A model generated the notes under the pieces. The model did not search any database. It was given only the letters and a program-made list of their open reading frames with translations, and was not told the DNA's origin. Positions 7,064 through 12,659 of a DNA stretch of 12,659 nt are shown here, piece by piece (position 1 is the first letter of the stretch; the number at the start of each line of letters is the position of its first letter). The position numbers and the translations under genes are program-made. The DNA is from 1-14-0-20-39-34 sp043800545 (lineage in GTDB: Bacteria; Patescibacteriota; Patescibacteriia; Magasanikbacterales; UBA922). The DNA lies in contig JAZDMW010000004.1 in assembly GCA_043800545.1 (NCBI GenBank), positions 1 through 12,659 of the forward strand. Direction: 5' to 3'.

Positions 7064-7384
7064 ATGAAAATAAAAACAGGTGACAATGTAGTGGTGCTTT
7101 CTGGAAAAGATAAAGGAAAAACAGGAAAAGTCGTTCAAGTTATTGAAAGTCTCAGTAAAGGACGAACTTTCGCTGTCGTTGAGGGTGTAAACAAAATGAA
7201 ACGCCATTTAAAAACACGACGCGCTGGTGAAAAAGGTCAAATTATAGAGCTTGACGGACCAGTTGATATCAGTAAAGTGCAACTTGTTGACCCAAAGACA
7301 AATAAACCAACACGAGTTGGATTTAAGATCGAAGGGAAAACAAAGAAAAGAGTTGCAAAAAAATCTGGTGAATTCATTGATTAA
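7064..7384 (+). CDS. rplX: 50S ribosomal protein uL24
   Basis: uL24 is an assembly initiator of the 50S subunit. A KOW motif is seen at residues 3-23 (IKTGDNVVVLSGKDKGKTGK), and the central VVEGVNKMKRHLKTRR leads to the beta-strand segment VDISKVQLVDPKTNKPTRVG. The 106 residues fit the family. The C terminus is Lys-rich and ends with SGEFID. The stop is a tandem TAA TAA. rplE starts 12 bases downstream, and the order rplN-rplX-rplE is the conventional one. Confidence 0.98.
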   Translation: MKIKTGDNVVVLSGKDKGKTGKVVQVIESLSKGRTFAVVEGVNKMKRHLKTRRAGEKGQIIELDGPVDISKVQLVDPKTNKPTRVGFKIEGKTKKRVAKKSGEFID

Positions 7385-7396
7385 TAATTATTACCT

Positions 7397-7939
7397 ATGT
7401 CAAGGCTATACGAAAAATACAAAAAGGATGTTGTGCCTGCGCTGAAGGAAACTTTTGGTTACAAAAATATCATGCAAGTTCCAAAGGTAGACAGTGTAAC
7501 GGTAAACGTCGGTTACGGACGAAACCATAAAGATAAAGGGTATATTGAGAATATTGAAAAAACACTTGCAATTATCACTGGACAAAAACCAGTTCATAAT
7601 AAAGCTCGTGTTTCAATTTCAAACTTTAAGATTCGTGAAGGAGTTCCGGTCGGAGTATCAGTAAAACTTCGTGGAAACAGAATGTATGACTTTCTTGATA
7701 AACTTGTGAGTATCGATCTCCCACGTGTACGTGATTTCCGTGGTTTGAATGTAAATGCTTTCGATAAGCAAGGAAATTATAGCATTGGTCTTAAAGAAAA
7801 TATTGCTTTCCCTGAAATTACCGTAGATTCAAGTGAGAAGATTCATGGTTTGCAAATTGTTATCAAGACGACAACAAAGAGCAAAGAAGAAGGAAGAGTA
7901 CTTCTTGAACAACTCGGATTTCCATTTAATAAAGATTAA
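7397..7939 (+). CDS. rplE: 50S ribosomal protein uL5
   Basis: uL5 binds 5S rRNA and contacts the 30S head through bridge B1b. MSRLYEKYKKDVVPALKETF is the usual N terminus, followed by QVPKVDSVTVNVGYGR and TGQKPVHNKARVSISNFKIR, where the family normally has TGQKP and the following basic strand. LPRVRDFRGLNVNAFDKQGN and the IGLKENIAFPEI motif complete the fold. The length of 180 residues is standard. Only one base separates its stop from the rpsZ start, so the two are probably translationally coupled. Confidence 0.99.
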   Translation: MSRLYEKYKKDVVPALKETFGYKNIMQVPKVDSVTVNVGYGRNHKDKGYIENIEKTLAIITGQKPVHNKARVSISNFKIREGVPVGVSVKLRGNRMYDFLDKLVSIDLPRVRDFRGLNVNAFDKQGNYSIGLKENIAFPEITVDSSEKIHGLQIVIKTTTKSKEEGRVLLEQLGFPFNKD

Positions 7940-7940
7940 T

Positions 7941-8126
7941 ATGGCTACACAAGCACAAATAGCAAAATCAAATCGAAAGCCAAAGTTTAGCACTCGCACT
8001 GTTCGCAGATGTTGGAAGTGCGGACGCAAGCGCGGTTATATGCGCAAGTTTAATCTTTGCCGTATTTGTTTCCGAGAATTGGCAAACGATGGAAAACTTC
8101 CAGGTGTACGTAAGTCAAGCTGGTAG
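7941..8126 (+). CDS. rpsZ: 30S ribosomal protein uS14, zinc-binding type Z
   Basis: uS14 is a late-assembling 30S head protein. This is the short zinc-ribbon form, 61 residues, with Cys24, Cys27, Cys40 and Cys43 in a CxxC-x12-CxxC arrangement (CWKCGRKRGYMRKFNLCRIC). The ending ELANDGKLPGVRKSSW is characteristic. The ATG was chosen one base after the rplE stop; an in-frame upstream start exists at 7833 but lies inside rplE and would add residues absent from the family. The stop is TAG immediately followed by in-frame TAA. A 45-base A+T-rich gap separates it from rpsH. Confidence 0.98.
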   Translation: MATQAQIAKSNRKPKFSTRTVRRCWKCGRKRGYMRKFNLCRICFRELANDGKLPGVRKSSW

Positions 8127-8171
8127 TAAATTATTAAATAACATGAATTATCATATTAATTAATTGAGATT

Positions 8172-8570
8172 ATGATGACAGATCCAATTGCAGACATGCT
8201 TACACGTATCCGTAATGCATACATGGCAAAAAAAGATTCTGTAGAAGTTCCTTTTTCAAAATTGAAAAAAGGAATTGCAGAAATTCTCATGCGTGAAGGA
8301 TATATTACAAGTGTAATAGAAAATGGTGAAGAAGGTACTGTGAAGAAAACACTTGTATTGGATTTAAAATATGTAAACAATCGTCCTGCTGTTCAAGCTA
8401 TCAATAGAGACAGCAAACCAGGACATAGAAAATATAGTAAATCTACAGAAATGCCAAAAGTGTTAAATGACTTTGGGATTGCGATTGTTTCAACACCAAA
8501 GGGACTCATGACCAATAAGGAAGCACGTAAGCAGAATATTGGTGGTGAGGTAATTTGTTCAGTATACTAG
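8172..8570 (+). CDS. rpsH: 30S ribosomal protein uS8
   Basis: uS8 binds the central domain of 16S rRNA and in E. coli represses the spc operon by binding its mRNA. TDPIADMLTRIRNAYMAKKD at the N terminus and KVLNDFGIAIVSTPKGLMTN leading to the C-terminal GGEVICSVY identify it. The 132 residues equal the usual size. Two adjacent ATG codons (8172 and 8175) are possible starts; the first is preferred because it has T at -1 like all other starts here. The gene is followed by an unusually long 153-base gap with a folded repeat element before rplF. Confidence 0.99.
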   Translation: MMTDPIADMLTRIRNAYMAKKDSVEVPFSKLKKGIAEILMREGYITSVIENGEEGTVKKTLVLDLKYVNNRPAVQAINRDSKPGHRKYSKSTEMPKVLNDFGIAIVSTPKGLMTNKEARKQNIGGEVICSVY

Positions 8571-8573
8571 GCC

Positions 8574-8708
8574 GTTCGGGGTTCAGGGTTTGGAGTTCAG
8601 TGATGCAGCTCTCCGAACAGACTACTCTGTAATGGCTCATTGAAAATAATGAACTTAGAACTCAGAACTTCCTATGAAAATAGGAGCCCGATAACCTCGG
8701 GACCGAAC
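8574..8708 (+). repeat. Heptanucleotide-repeat element folding into a four-way junction, between rpsH and rplF
   Basis: Four tandem 7-base units of the type GTTCRGG begin at 8574, 8581, 8588 and 8595. Three units of the complementary type (GAACTYA) begin at 8651, 8658 and 8665. The two sets pair as an 18-bp imperfect stem, 8581-8598 with 8651-8668, with two mismatches and three G-U pairs. Around it, GTTCGG (8574-8579) pairs with CCGAAC (8703-8708). Two further hairpins lie at 8671-8684 (5 bp, GAAA tetraloop) and 8687-8701 (5 bp). The helices are joined by linkers of only 1, 2, 2 and 1 bases, a compact four-way junction. A smaller hairpin, 8617-8630, sits in the apical region. No T-tract follows, so this is not a terminator. 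It could be a structured mRNA element or a palindromic mobile repeat; I do not recognise a named family. Confidence 0.7.
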
Positions 8709-8723
8709 TATAAGTAAAAAAAT

Positions 8724-9263
8724 ATGTCACGTATAGGTAAACAAATCATCAAACTTCCACAGGGAGTCGAGGCAAAACTCGACGGTGGTTCTGTTCGTGT
8801 AAAAGGTCCAAAAGGAGAATTAACACGAGCACTTCACAAATTGGTAACAGTAAATATTGTAGACAACACCGTTACTGTTGATGTTGTGAATAAAGAAGAA
8901 AAATTTGAACGTTCACTTTGGGGTACATTCGCAGCTCATATTAAAAATATGGTGCTTGGCGTAAGTGAAGGTTTTAAAAAACAAATGGAAATTAATGGAG
9001 TAGGTTATAAGGTTGCAATGCAAGGAAAAGACTTGAAGGTTGAAGCTGGATTTTCACATCCTGTAATTTATAAAGCTCCAGCAGGAATAACTATTTCTGT
9101 AGAGAAGAATCAAATTACCATTGAAGGTGCTGATATTGAGCTCGTTGGAAAGGTTGCTTCTGAAATTCGAAGTATTCGAAAACCTGAACCATATAAAGGA
9201 AAAGGTATTAAATATATCGATGAAATTATTCGTCGTAAAGCTGGTAAAACAGCGAAAACTTAA
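8724..9263 (+). CDS. rplF: 50S ribosomal protein uL6
   Basis: uL6 has two similar domains and lies near the sarcin-ricin loop and the factor-binding site. MSRIGKQIIKLPQGVEAKLD opens domain 1, with VKGPKGELTRALH at residues 27-39. The linker GVSEGFKKQMEINGVGYKVA starts domain 2, and the C-terminal signature IRKPEPYKGKGIKYIDEIIR is intact. At 179 residues the size is normal. Its start lies 15 bases after the folded repeat element, so its expression is the one most exposed to that structure. The usual order continues with rplR 21 bases later. Confidence 0.99.
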   Translation: MSRIGKQIIKLPQGVEAKLDGGSVRVKGPKGELTRALHKLVTVNIVDNTVTVDVVNKEEKFERSLWGTFAAHIKNMVLGVSEGFKKQMEINGVGYKVAMQGKDLKVEAGFSHPVIYKAPAGITISVEKNQITIEGADIELVGKVASEIRSIRKPEPYKGKGIKYIDEIIRRKAGKTAKT

Positions 9264-9284
9264 GAGTACCTGAAATAAATCTAT

Positions 9285-9659
9285 ATGAATAAAAGCAAAG
9301 TTACAAAACAAGTAAAGCGTGAAAAACGACATGCACGTGTTCGCGCAGTTGTTATTGGTACAGCAGAAAGACCTCGTCTTACTGTATTTCGTAGCCTTAC
9401 TGGTATGTTTGTCCAAATCATCGATGATACACTTGGAAAAACGCTTGTGAGTGCTCACACAAAGACAGATGTTAAAACTGGCGATGCGGGTGAGAGAAAA
9501 GGAAAACTCGCTGTTTCATATTTGCTTGGTCTTGCTTTAGCAGAAAAAGCAAAAACAGCTGGTATTACTACTGTGGTTTTTGATCGCGGTGGTTATAGAT
9601 ACCATGGTCGTGTTCAAGCACTTGCAGAAGGTGCTCGCGATGGCGGTTTACAGTTTTAA
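9285..9659 (+). CDS. rplR: 50S ribosomal protein uL18
   Basis: uL18 binds 5S rRNA together with uL5 and forms the central protuberance. The basic N terminus (NKSKVTKQVKREKRHARVRA) precedes ERPRLTVFRSLTGMFVQIID, and the ending VFDRGGYRYHGRVQALAEGA followed by RDGGLQF is the family signature. With 124 residues the length is typical. It is 21 bases downstream of rplF and 25 upstream of rpsE. A TATAAT string in the gap after it lacks a partner -35 box and is not called a promoter. Confidence 0.99.
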   Translation: MNKSKVTKQVKREKRHARVRAVVIGTAERPRLTVFRSLTGMFVQIIDDTLGKTLVSAHTKTDVKTGDAGERKGKLAVSYLLGLALAEKAKTAGITTVVFDRGGYRYHGRVQALAEGARDGGLQF

Positions 9660-9684
9660 TTCTCTATAATTAAATCGTTTAGAT

Positions 9685-10332
9685 ATGGAAAAAGGACGAA
9701 AAAAATTCAAACAAAAGAGCGAAAAGCCTGAGTTTGATCAAAATATCGTAGACCTTGCCCGCGTTACTCGTGTTACCTCTGGAGGAAAGCATTTGAGCTT
9801 CCGTGCCTGTGTGGTTATTGGTGATAGAAAAGGACGCGTTGGTTATGGTGTCGATAAAGGAAACGACGTACAGATTGCTGTACAAAAGGCCGTAAATCAA
9901 GCAAAGAAAAATATTATCACTGTTCCGATTGTTTTTGGTACTATTCCACATATTGTAGAAGCAAAGTTTAAATCTGGAAAAGTATTGGTAAAACCAGCTC
10001 CACTTGGAAGTGGTATTATCGCAGGAAGTGTTATCCGTACAGTGCTTGAAATGTCTGGTGTTCAGAGTGCTTCAGCAAAAATGCTTGGAAAAACAAATAA
10101 CAAAATTACGAATGTAAAGGCAACTTTTGAAGCGCTTCAAAGTTTTAAACCTGAAGCTGTTGCAAGAGCAAGAGTTTGTGAAGCAAAGAAAAATGAACAA
10201 ATGGGTATTACAAAAGTTCGTTTGGCTCCTGTTGTTACAGAAACAAAAGAAGTTAAAAAAGCCCCAGCAAGAAGAGCTCCTATAAAAAGAGCACCAAAAC
10301 CTGCTGAAACACAAGTTAAAAAAGAAGAATAA
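9685..10332 (+). CDS. rpsE: 30S ribosomal protein uS5, with basic C-terminal tail
   Basis: uS5 contributes to decoding accuracy and mRNA unwinding at the entry channel. The N-terminal dsRNA-binding-like domain includes RVTRVTSGGKHLSFRACVVI and GDRKGRVGYGVDKGNDVQIA (residues 27-66). The second domain shows VKPAPLGSGIIAGSVIRTVL and the run KTNNKITNVKATFEAL. At 215 residues it is longer than the approximately 167 of E. coli: there is a short Lys-rich N terminus and a tail at 186-215 rich in Lys, Pro, Ala and Arg with repeated RAP units. rpmD normally follows rpsE, but here the next gene after 38 bases is rplO. Confidence 0.99.
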   Translation: MEKGRKKFKQKSEKPEFDQNIVDLARVTRVTSGGKHLSFRACVVIGDRKGRVGYGVDKGNDVQIAVQKAVNQAKKNIITVPIVFGTIPHIVEAKFKSGKVLVKPAPLGSGIIAGSVIRTVLEMSGVQSASAKMLGKTNNKITNVKATFEALQSFKPEAVARARVCEAKKNEQMGITKVRLAPVVTETKEVKKAPARRAPIKRAPKPAETQVKKEE

Positions 10333-10370
10333 ATGCGTTTAATTAGCAATTTATTGAAGAATATTATTTT

Positions 10371-10817
10371 ATGTCATTAACAGCAAACACAATTTCTTCA
10401 AATCCAAAAGCGAAGAAAGCAAATGTGAAGCGTGTCGGACGTGGAAATGGCTCTGGAAAAGGAAGCTATTCTGCACGTGGTATGAAAGGACAACGTTCAC
10501 GTTCTGGTGGAAAAAGTGGTTTGAAAATAAAAGGTTTTAGACAATCTTTATTGAAGATTCCAAAACTTCGTGGTTTTCATAGTATGTACGACAAAAAACA
10601 AACCGTTACTTTGGCAACTCTTAACCGTATTTGCGAAGTAGGTGATGTTGTAACACCATTTTTTCTTGAGAAAAAAGGTGCTATTGCCAGAGCAGATGCT
10701 GGTGTAAAAATTGTATCAAAAGGAAAAATCATGAAGAATATTGAAGTACAAGGATGTCTTTTGAGTAAAGTGGCACTTGATGCGATTGAAAAAGCCGGTG
10801 GAAAAGTTACTTTTTAA
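10371..10817 (+). CDS. rplO: 50S ribosomal protein uL15
   Basis: uL15 is a late 50S assembly protein with a long Gly-rich N-terminal extension threading into 23S rRNA. That segment is seen at residues 21-50 (RVGRGNGSGKGSYSARGMKG, then QRSRSGGKSG). The globular C-terminal part, with FFLEKKGAIARADAGVKIVS and ALDAIEKAGGKVTF, completes the fold. The length of 148 residues is standard. It directly follows rpsE, so the cluster lacks rpmD. A symmetrical hairpin begins 2 bases after its stop codon, marking the boundary to secY. Confidence 0.98.
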   Translation: MSLTANTISSNPKAKKANVKRVGRGNGSGKGSYSARGMKGQRSRSGGKSGLKIKGFRQSLLKIPKLRGFHSMYDKKQTVTLATLNRICEVGDVVTPFFLEKKGAIARADAGVKIVSKGKIMKNIEVQGCLLSKVALDAIEKAGGKVTF

Positions 10818-10819
10818 GC

Positions 10820-10850
10820 AAAAAGTACTCTTATTATTGGAGTACTTTTT
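10820..10850 (+). terminator. Symmetrical terminator-like hairpin between rplO and secY
   Basis: AAAAAGTACTC (10820-10830) pairs perfectly with GAGTACTTTTT (10840-10850) over a 9-base loop. The six-pair core is flanked by A and T runs, so it could work as an intrinsic terminator in either direction. No clear promoter lies between it and secY, so read-through must supply secY; a step-down in expression after the r-protein genes is the likely effect. Confidence 0.7.
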
Positions 10851-10876
10851 AACTTTATATTTGATGTTTTTTTCGT

Positions 10877-12148
10877 ATGGAAATATTCCGCAAAATTTGG
10901 AAAGTTAAGGATCTTCGAAAGAGTGTTCTCTTCGTAGTTCTTATGCTCGTCGTTTTTAGAATGGCAGCACATATCCCAGTTCCTGGTATTAACACCGAGA
11001 ATTTAGGTCAATTCCTTCAAAATAACCAAATTTTAGGACTTTTGAATGTTTTCTCCGGTGGTACTATTGAAAATTTTTCAGTCGTCATGCTTGGTGTTGC
11101 ACCATACATTACTGCTTCTATCATTTTTCAATTGTTGACAATGGTTCTCCCAAAATTTGAAGAAATGAGTAAAGAAGGAGAAGCTGGACAAGCAAAAATT
11201 AATAACTACACACGTATTACTGCAGTTCCTCTTGCACTTCTTCAAGCTTTTGGTTTGATTAAGCTTCTTTCAAGTTCACAAGCTGGTGTTTTTGATGCTC
11301 TTACAACCTTTAAGTTTGTAAGTATTATGATTACAGCAACTGCAGGTACTATTTTCCTCATGTGGATTGGTGAGCTCATTACAGAAAAACGTATTGGAAA
11401 TGGAATTTCAATTCTTATTTTCTCTGGTATCGTTGCAGCCCTTCCAGGTGTTGTACAAAATATTATTGTAAACTATAATCAAGCTGACTTTTATAATTAT
11501 TTTTTCTTCGCAGTAATCGCTGTTATTACGATCGTTGGTGTTGTATTTATTAGTGAAGGACAAAGAATGATACCAGTCAATTATGCTCGTGCTGTCCGTG
11601 GTGGACGCGCTGCTGGAAGTTCTGTATCCAATCTCCCTCTTCGTGTGAATATGGCTGGCGTGATTCCAATTATCTTCGCTATTTCATTGGTGCTTATGCC
11701 TTCAATGATTGCACAATTTTTCATCAATAATACCGGTGCAATTGGAGATATCTCAAAAAAAATAATTGAACTCTTCAACAACCAATTATTTTATGGAATT
11801 ATCTATTTCGTATTTGTATTTGGTTTTACCTATTTCTATACTGCTGTTATATTCCAACCACAAAAGATTGCTGAAAATCTTCAAAGACAAGGTGCTTTTA
11901 TTCCAGGTATTCGTCCAGGGAAGCAAACAGAAGAATATTTGAGTCGTATCATGAGTCGTCTCGTATTTTCTGGAGCTATTTTCCTTGCTGTGATTGCGGT
12001 TCTTCCTTTAATTTTGAAGGCCTTTACAGGAACACAGTCTCTCGCTCTTGGTGGTACAGGTCTTTTAATCGTAGTAAGTGTTGCAATTGATATTGCACGA
12101 CAGATTGAGGCACAGATGACTATGCATGAATACGATAGAGTATCATAA
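10877..12148 (+). CDS. secY: Preprotein translocase channel subunit SecY
   Basis: SecY forms the membrane channel for Sec-dependent secretion and membrane insertion, working with SecE and SecA. The 423 residues are a normal length. Ten hydrophobic segments can be placed, roughly at 16-34, 68-90, 113-132, 148-169, 177-198, 206-225, 257-280, 304-326, 361-382 and 388-407. The segment before the second helix (about 53-67) corresponds to the plug. Conserved loops are present: GEAGQAKINNYTR (101-113), IGELITEKRIGNGISILI, the cytosolic RAVRGGRAAG with LPLRVNMAGVIPIIFA, and QPQKIAENLQRQGAFIPGIR (327-346). It follows rplO as in most bacteria, 59 bases away across a terminator-like hairpin. Confidence 0.99.
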   Translation: MEIFRKIWKVKDLRKSVLFVVLMLVVFRMAAHIPVPGINTENLGQFLQNNQILGLLNVFSGGTIENFSVVMLGVAPYITASIIFQLLTMVLPKFEEMSKEGEAGQAKINNYTRITAVPLALLQAFGLIKLLSSSQAGVFDALTTFKFVSIMITATAGTIFLMWIGELITEKRIGNGISILIFSGIVAALPGVVQNIIVNYNQADFYNYFFFAVIAVITIVGVVFISEGQRMIPVNYARAVRGGRAAGSSVSNLPLRVNMAGVIPIIFAISLVLMPSMIAQFFINNTGAIGDISKKIIELFNNQLFYGIIYFVFVFGFTYFYTAVIFQPQKIAENLQRQGAFIPGIRPGKQTEEYLSRIMSRLVFSGAIFLAVIAVLPLILKAFTGTQSLALGGTGLLIVVSVAIDIARQIEAQMTMHEYDRVS

Positions 12149-12173
12149 AAAATGCTCTCTCATTTTCAAACAA

Positions 12174-12202
12174 ACAAGGCCTCCTAAAAAAGGGGGCTTT
12201 GT
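12174..12202 (+). terminator. Weak hairpin between secY and adk
   Basis: Bases 12174-12184 can pair with 12192-12202 (11 pairs, including two G-U and the A-T at the base) around a 7-base A-rich loop. No T-tract follows, so it is a poor intrinsic terminator. It may end or protect the secY mRNA. Its 3' arm overlaps the proposed -35 region of the adk promoter. Confidence 0.45.
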
Positions 12203-12226
12203 AAATTCACAAAAAAATATTATAAT
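12199..12226 (+). promoter_or_regulatory. Candidate adk promoter
   Basis: A perfect -10 box TATAAT (12221-12226) lies 16 bases after TTGTAA (12199-12204), which matches TTGACA at four of six positions. Transcription would begin near 12233, leaving a leader of about 20 bases. The A+T-rich surroundings raise the chance of a random -10 match. Confidence 0.5.
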
Positions 12227-12251
12227 ATATTCTCAAGGATAAAATTTTTCT

Positions 12252-12659
12252 ATGTCATATAAAGTAATAATTCTCATGGGTATTCCAGGAAGTGGAAAGG
12301 GGACTCAGGCAAAATTACTTGCAAAGGAATATGGTTTTGTTCATATTTCAACAGGAGATTTATTGCGTAATTTAGATGCTGATCAAAATGCCAGTATTGA
12401 AGAAAAAAAATTATTGAAAAATATGAAAGAAGGACAGCTCGTAGCCGATGATTTGGTTTACAAGTTGGCTTTTCGGGCAATAAAGGAAAATATCGAGAGT
12501 GGAAAAGTTGTTATTCTCGATGGAGCGATACGAAGCATTGGACAAGCTGAAGAATACCAGAGATTTTTTTTGAATGAAAATTTGGCAGATAAAATAGTAG
12601 TTGTGGATATGAAGTTGTCTGACGAAACCTCATACAAACGGCTTACAAAAAGAAAAGTG
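12252..12659 (+). CDS. adk: Adenylate kinase, N-terminal 136 residues (3' end outside window), divergent
   Basis: Adenylate kinase interconverts ATP, AMP and ADP. The P-loop GIPGSGKGTQ (residues 10-19), STGDLLR (33-39) of the AMP site, and GQLVADDLVY (61-70, the family's GxLVPD region) identify it. LDGAIRSIGQAEEY (89-102) is the DGFPR region: the Arg (94) is kept but Phe-Pro is replaced by Ala-Ile. RLTKRK (130-135) places Arg130 and Arg134 where E. coli Adk has Arg119 and Arg123. The frame is open to the window edge. It follows secY, a common arrangement, but has its own candidate promoter. AAGGA at 12235-12239 is a weak Shine-Dalgarno, 12 bases from the ATG. A related nucleoside monophosphate kinase is the alternative. 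Confidence 0.93.
   Translation, partial: MSYKVIILMGIPGSGKGTQAKLLAKEYGFVHISTGDLLRNLDADQNASIEEKKLLKNMKEGQLVADDLVYKLAFRAIKENIESGKVVILDGAIRSIGQAEEYQRFFLNENLADKIVVVDMKLSDETSYKRLTKRKV

Noticed and set aside
7251..7445. A 64-codon plus-strand open frame across the rplX-rplE junction.
   Set aside because: It overlaps two certain genes in a different frame and has no recognisable features.
7833..7940. Upstream in-frame start extending rpsZ into rplE.
   Set aside because: The extension would lie entirely within rplE in another frame and has no counterpart in uS14; the ATG at 7941 gives the exact family length.
8709..8714. TATAAG just before rplF as a possible -10 box.
   Set aside because: The bases at the -35 position belong to the folded element and do not resemble TTGACA.
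9665..9670. TATAAT string between rplR and rpsE.
   Set aside because: No -35-like hexamer at 15-19 bases upstream (the region is the end of rplR), and the gap is only 25 bases.
1..12659. CRISPR arrays, tRNA or rRNA genes, insertion sequences or prophage genes.
   Set aside because: None is seen on either strand; apart from the heptad element there are no spaced direct repeats or transposase-like frames.

Overview
The window is the main ribosomal-protein cluster of a bacterium, all on the + strand: the end of tuf, then rpsJ, rplC-rplD-rplW-rplB-rpsS-rplV-rpsC-rplP-rpmC-rpsQ (S10-type block), rplN-rplX-rplE-rpsZ-rpsH-rplF-rplR-rpsE-rplO-secY (spc-type block), and the start of adk. The sequence is A+T-rich. 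Several traits point to the Candidate Phyla Radiation (Patescibacteria, probably a Parcubacteria-like lineage): rpmD (uL30) is missing between rpsE and rplO, most starts lack a Shine-Dalgarno sequence, intergenic gaps are very short, and several r-proteins carry charged low-complexity tails. The phylum assignment is inference; no rRNA gene is present to confirm it. The standard code fits: stops are 18 TAA and 4 TAG, and no gene has an in-frame TGA.

Layout. 1-1201: tuf 3' end, a hairpin, then rpsJ close behind, so rpsJ seems to belong to the upstream str-type transcript. 1202-1557: the only gap over 300 bases. It holds a near-consensus sigma70-type promoter (1270-1298) and a leader of about 250 nt ending in a strong terminator-like hairpin with a T-tract, just before rplC. 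This looks like an attenuated, separately controlled start of the long operon. 1558-8570: fifteen r-protein genes with gaps of 1-45 bases. 8571-8723: an anomalous 153-base gap between rpsH and rplF, with heptanucleotide repeats in inverted halves that fold into a compact four-way junction. 8724-10817: rplF, rplR, rpsE, rplO. 10818-10876: a symmetrical terminator-like hairpin before secY. 12149-12251: a weak hairpin and a promoter with a perfect TATAAT box before adk.

The products assemble both ribosomal subunits. EF-Tu delivers aminoacyl-tRNA to them, SecY is the membrane channel for secreted and membrane proteins, and Adk balances adenine nucleotides. The three breaks in the dense array (before rplC, before rplF, before secY) are the likely points where output is adjusted.

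The most striking genome-level signal is at the starts: all 22 annotated start codons are ATG preceded by T at position -1, while a Shine-Dalgarno motif at normal spacing is almost absent. The second is the folded repeat element between rpsH and rplF.
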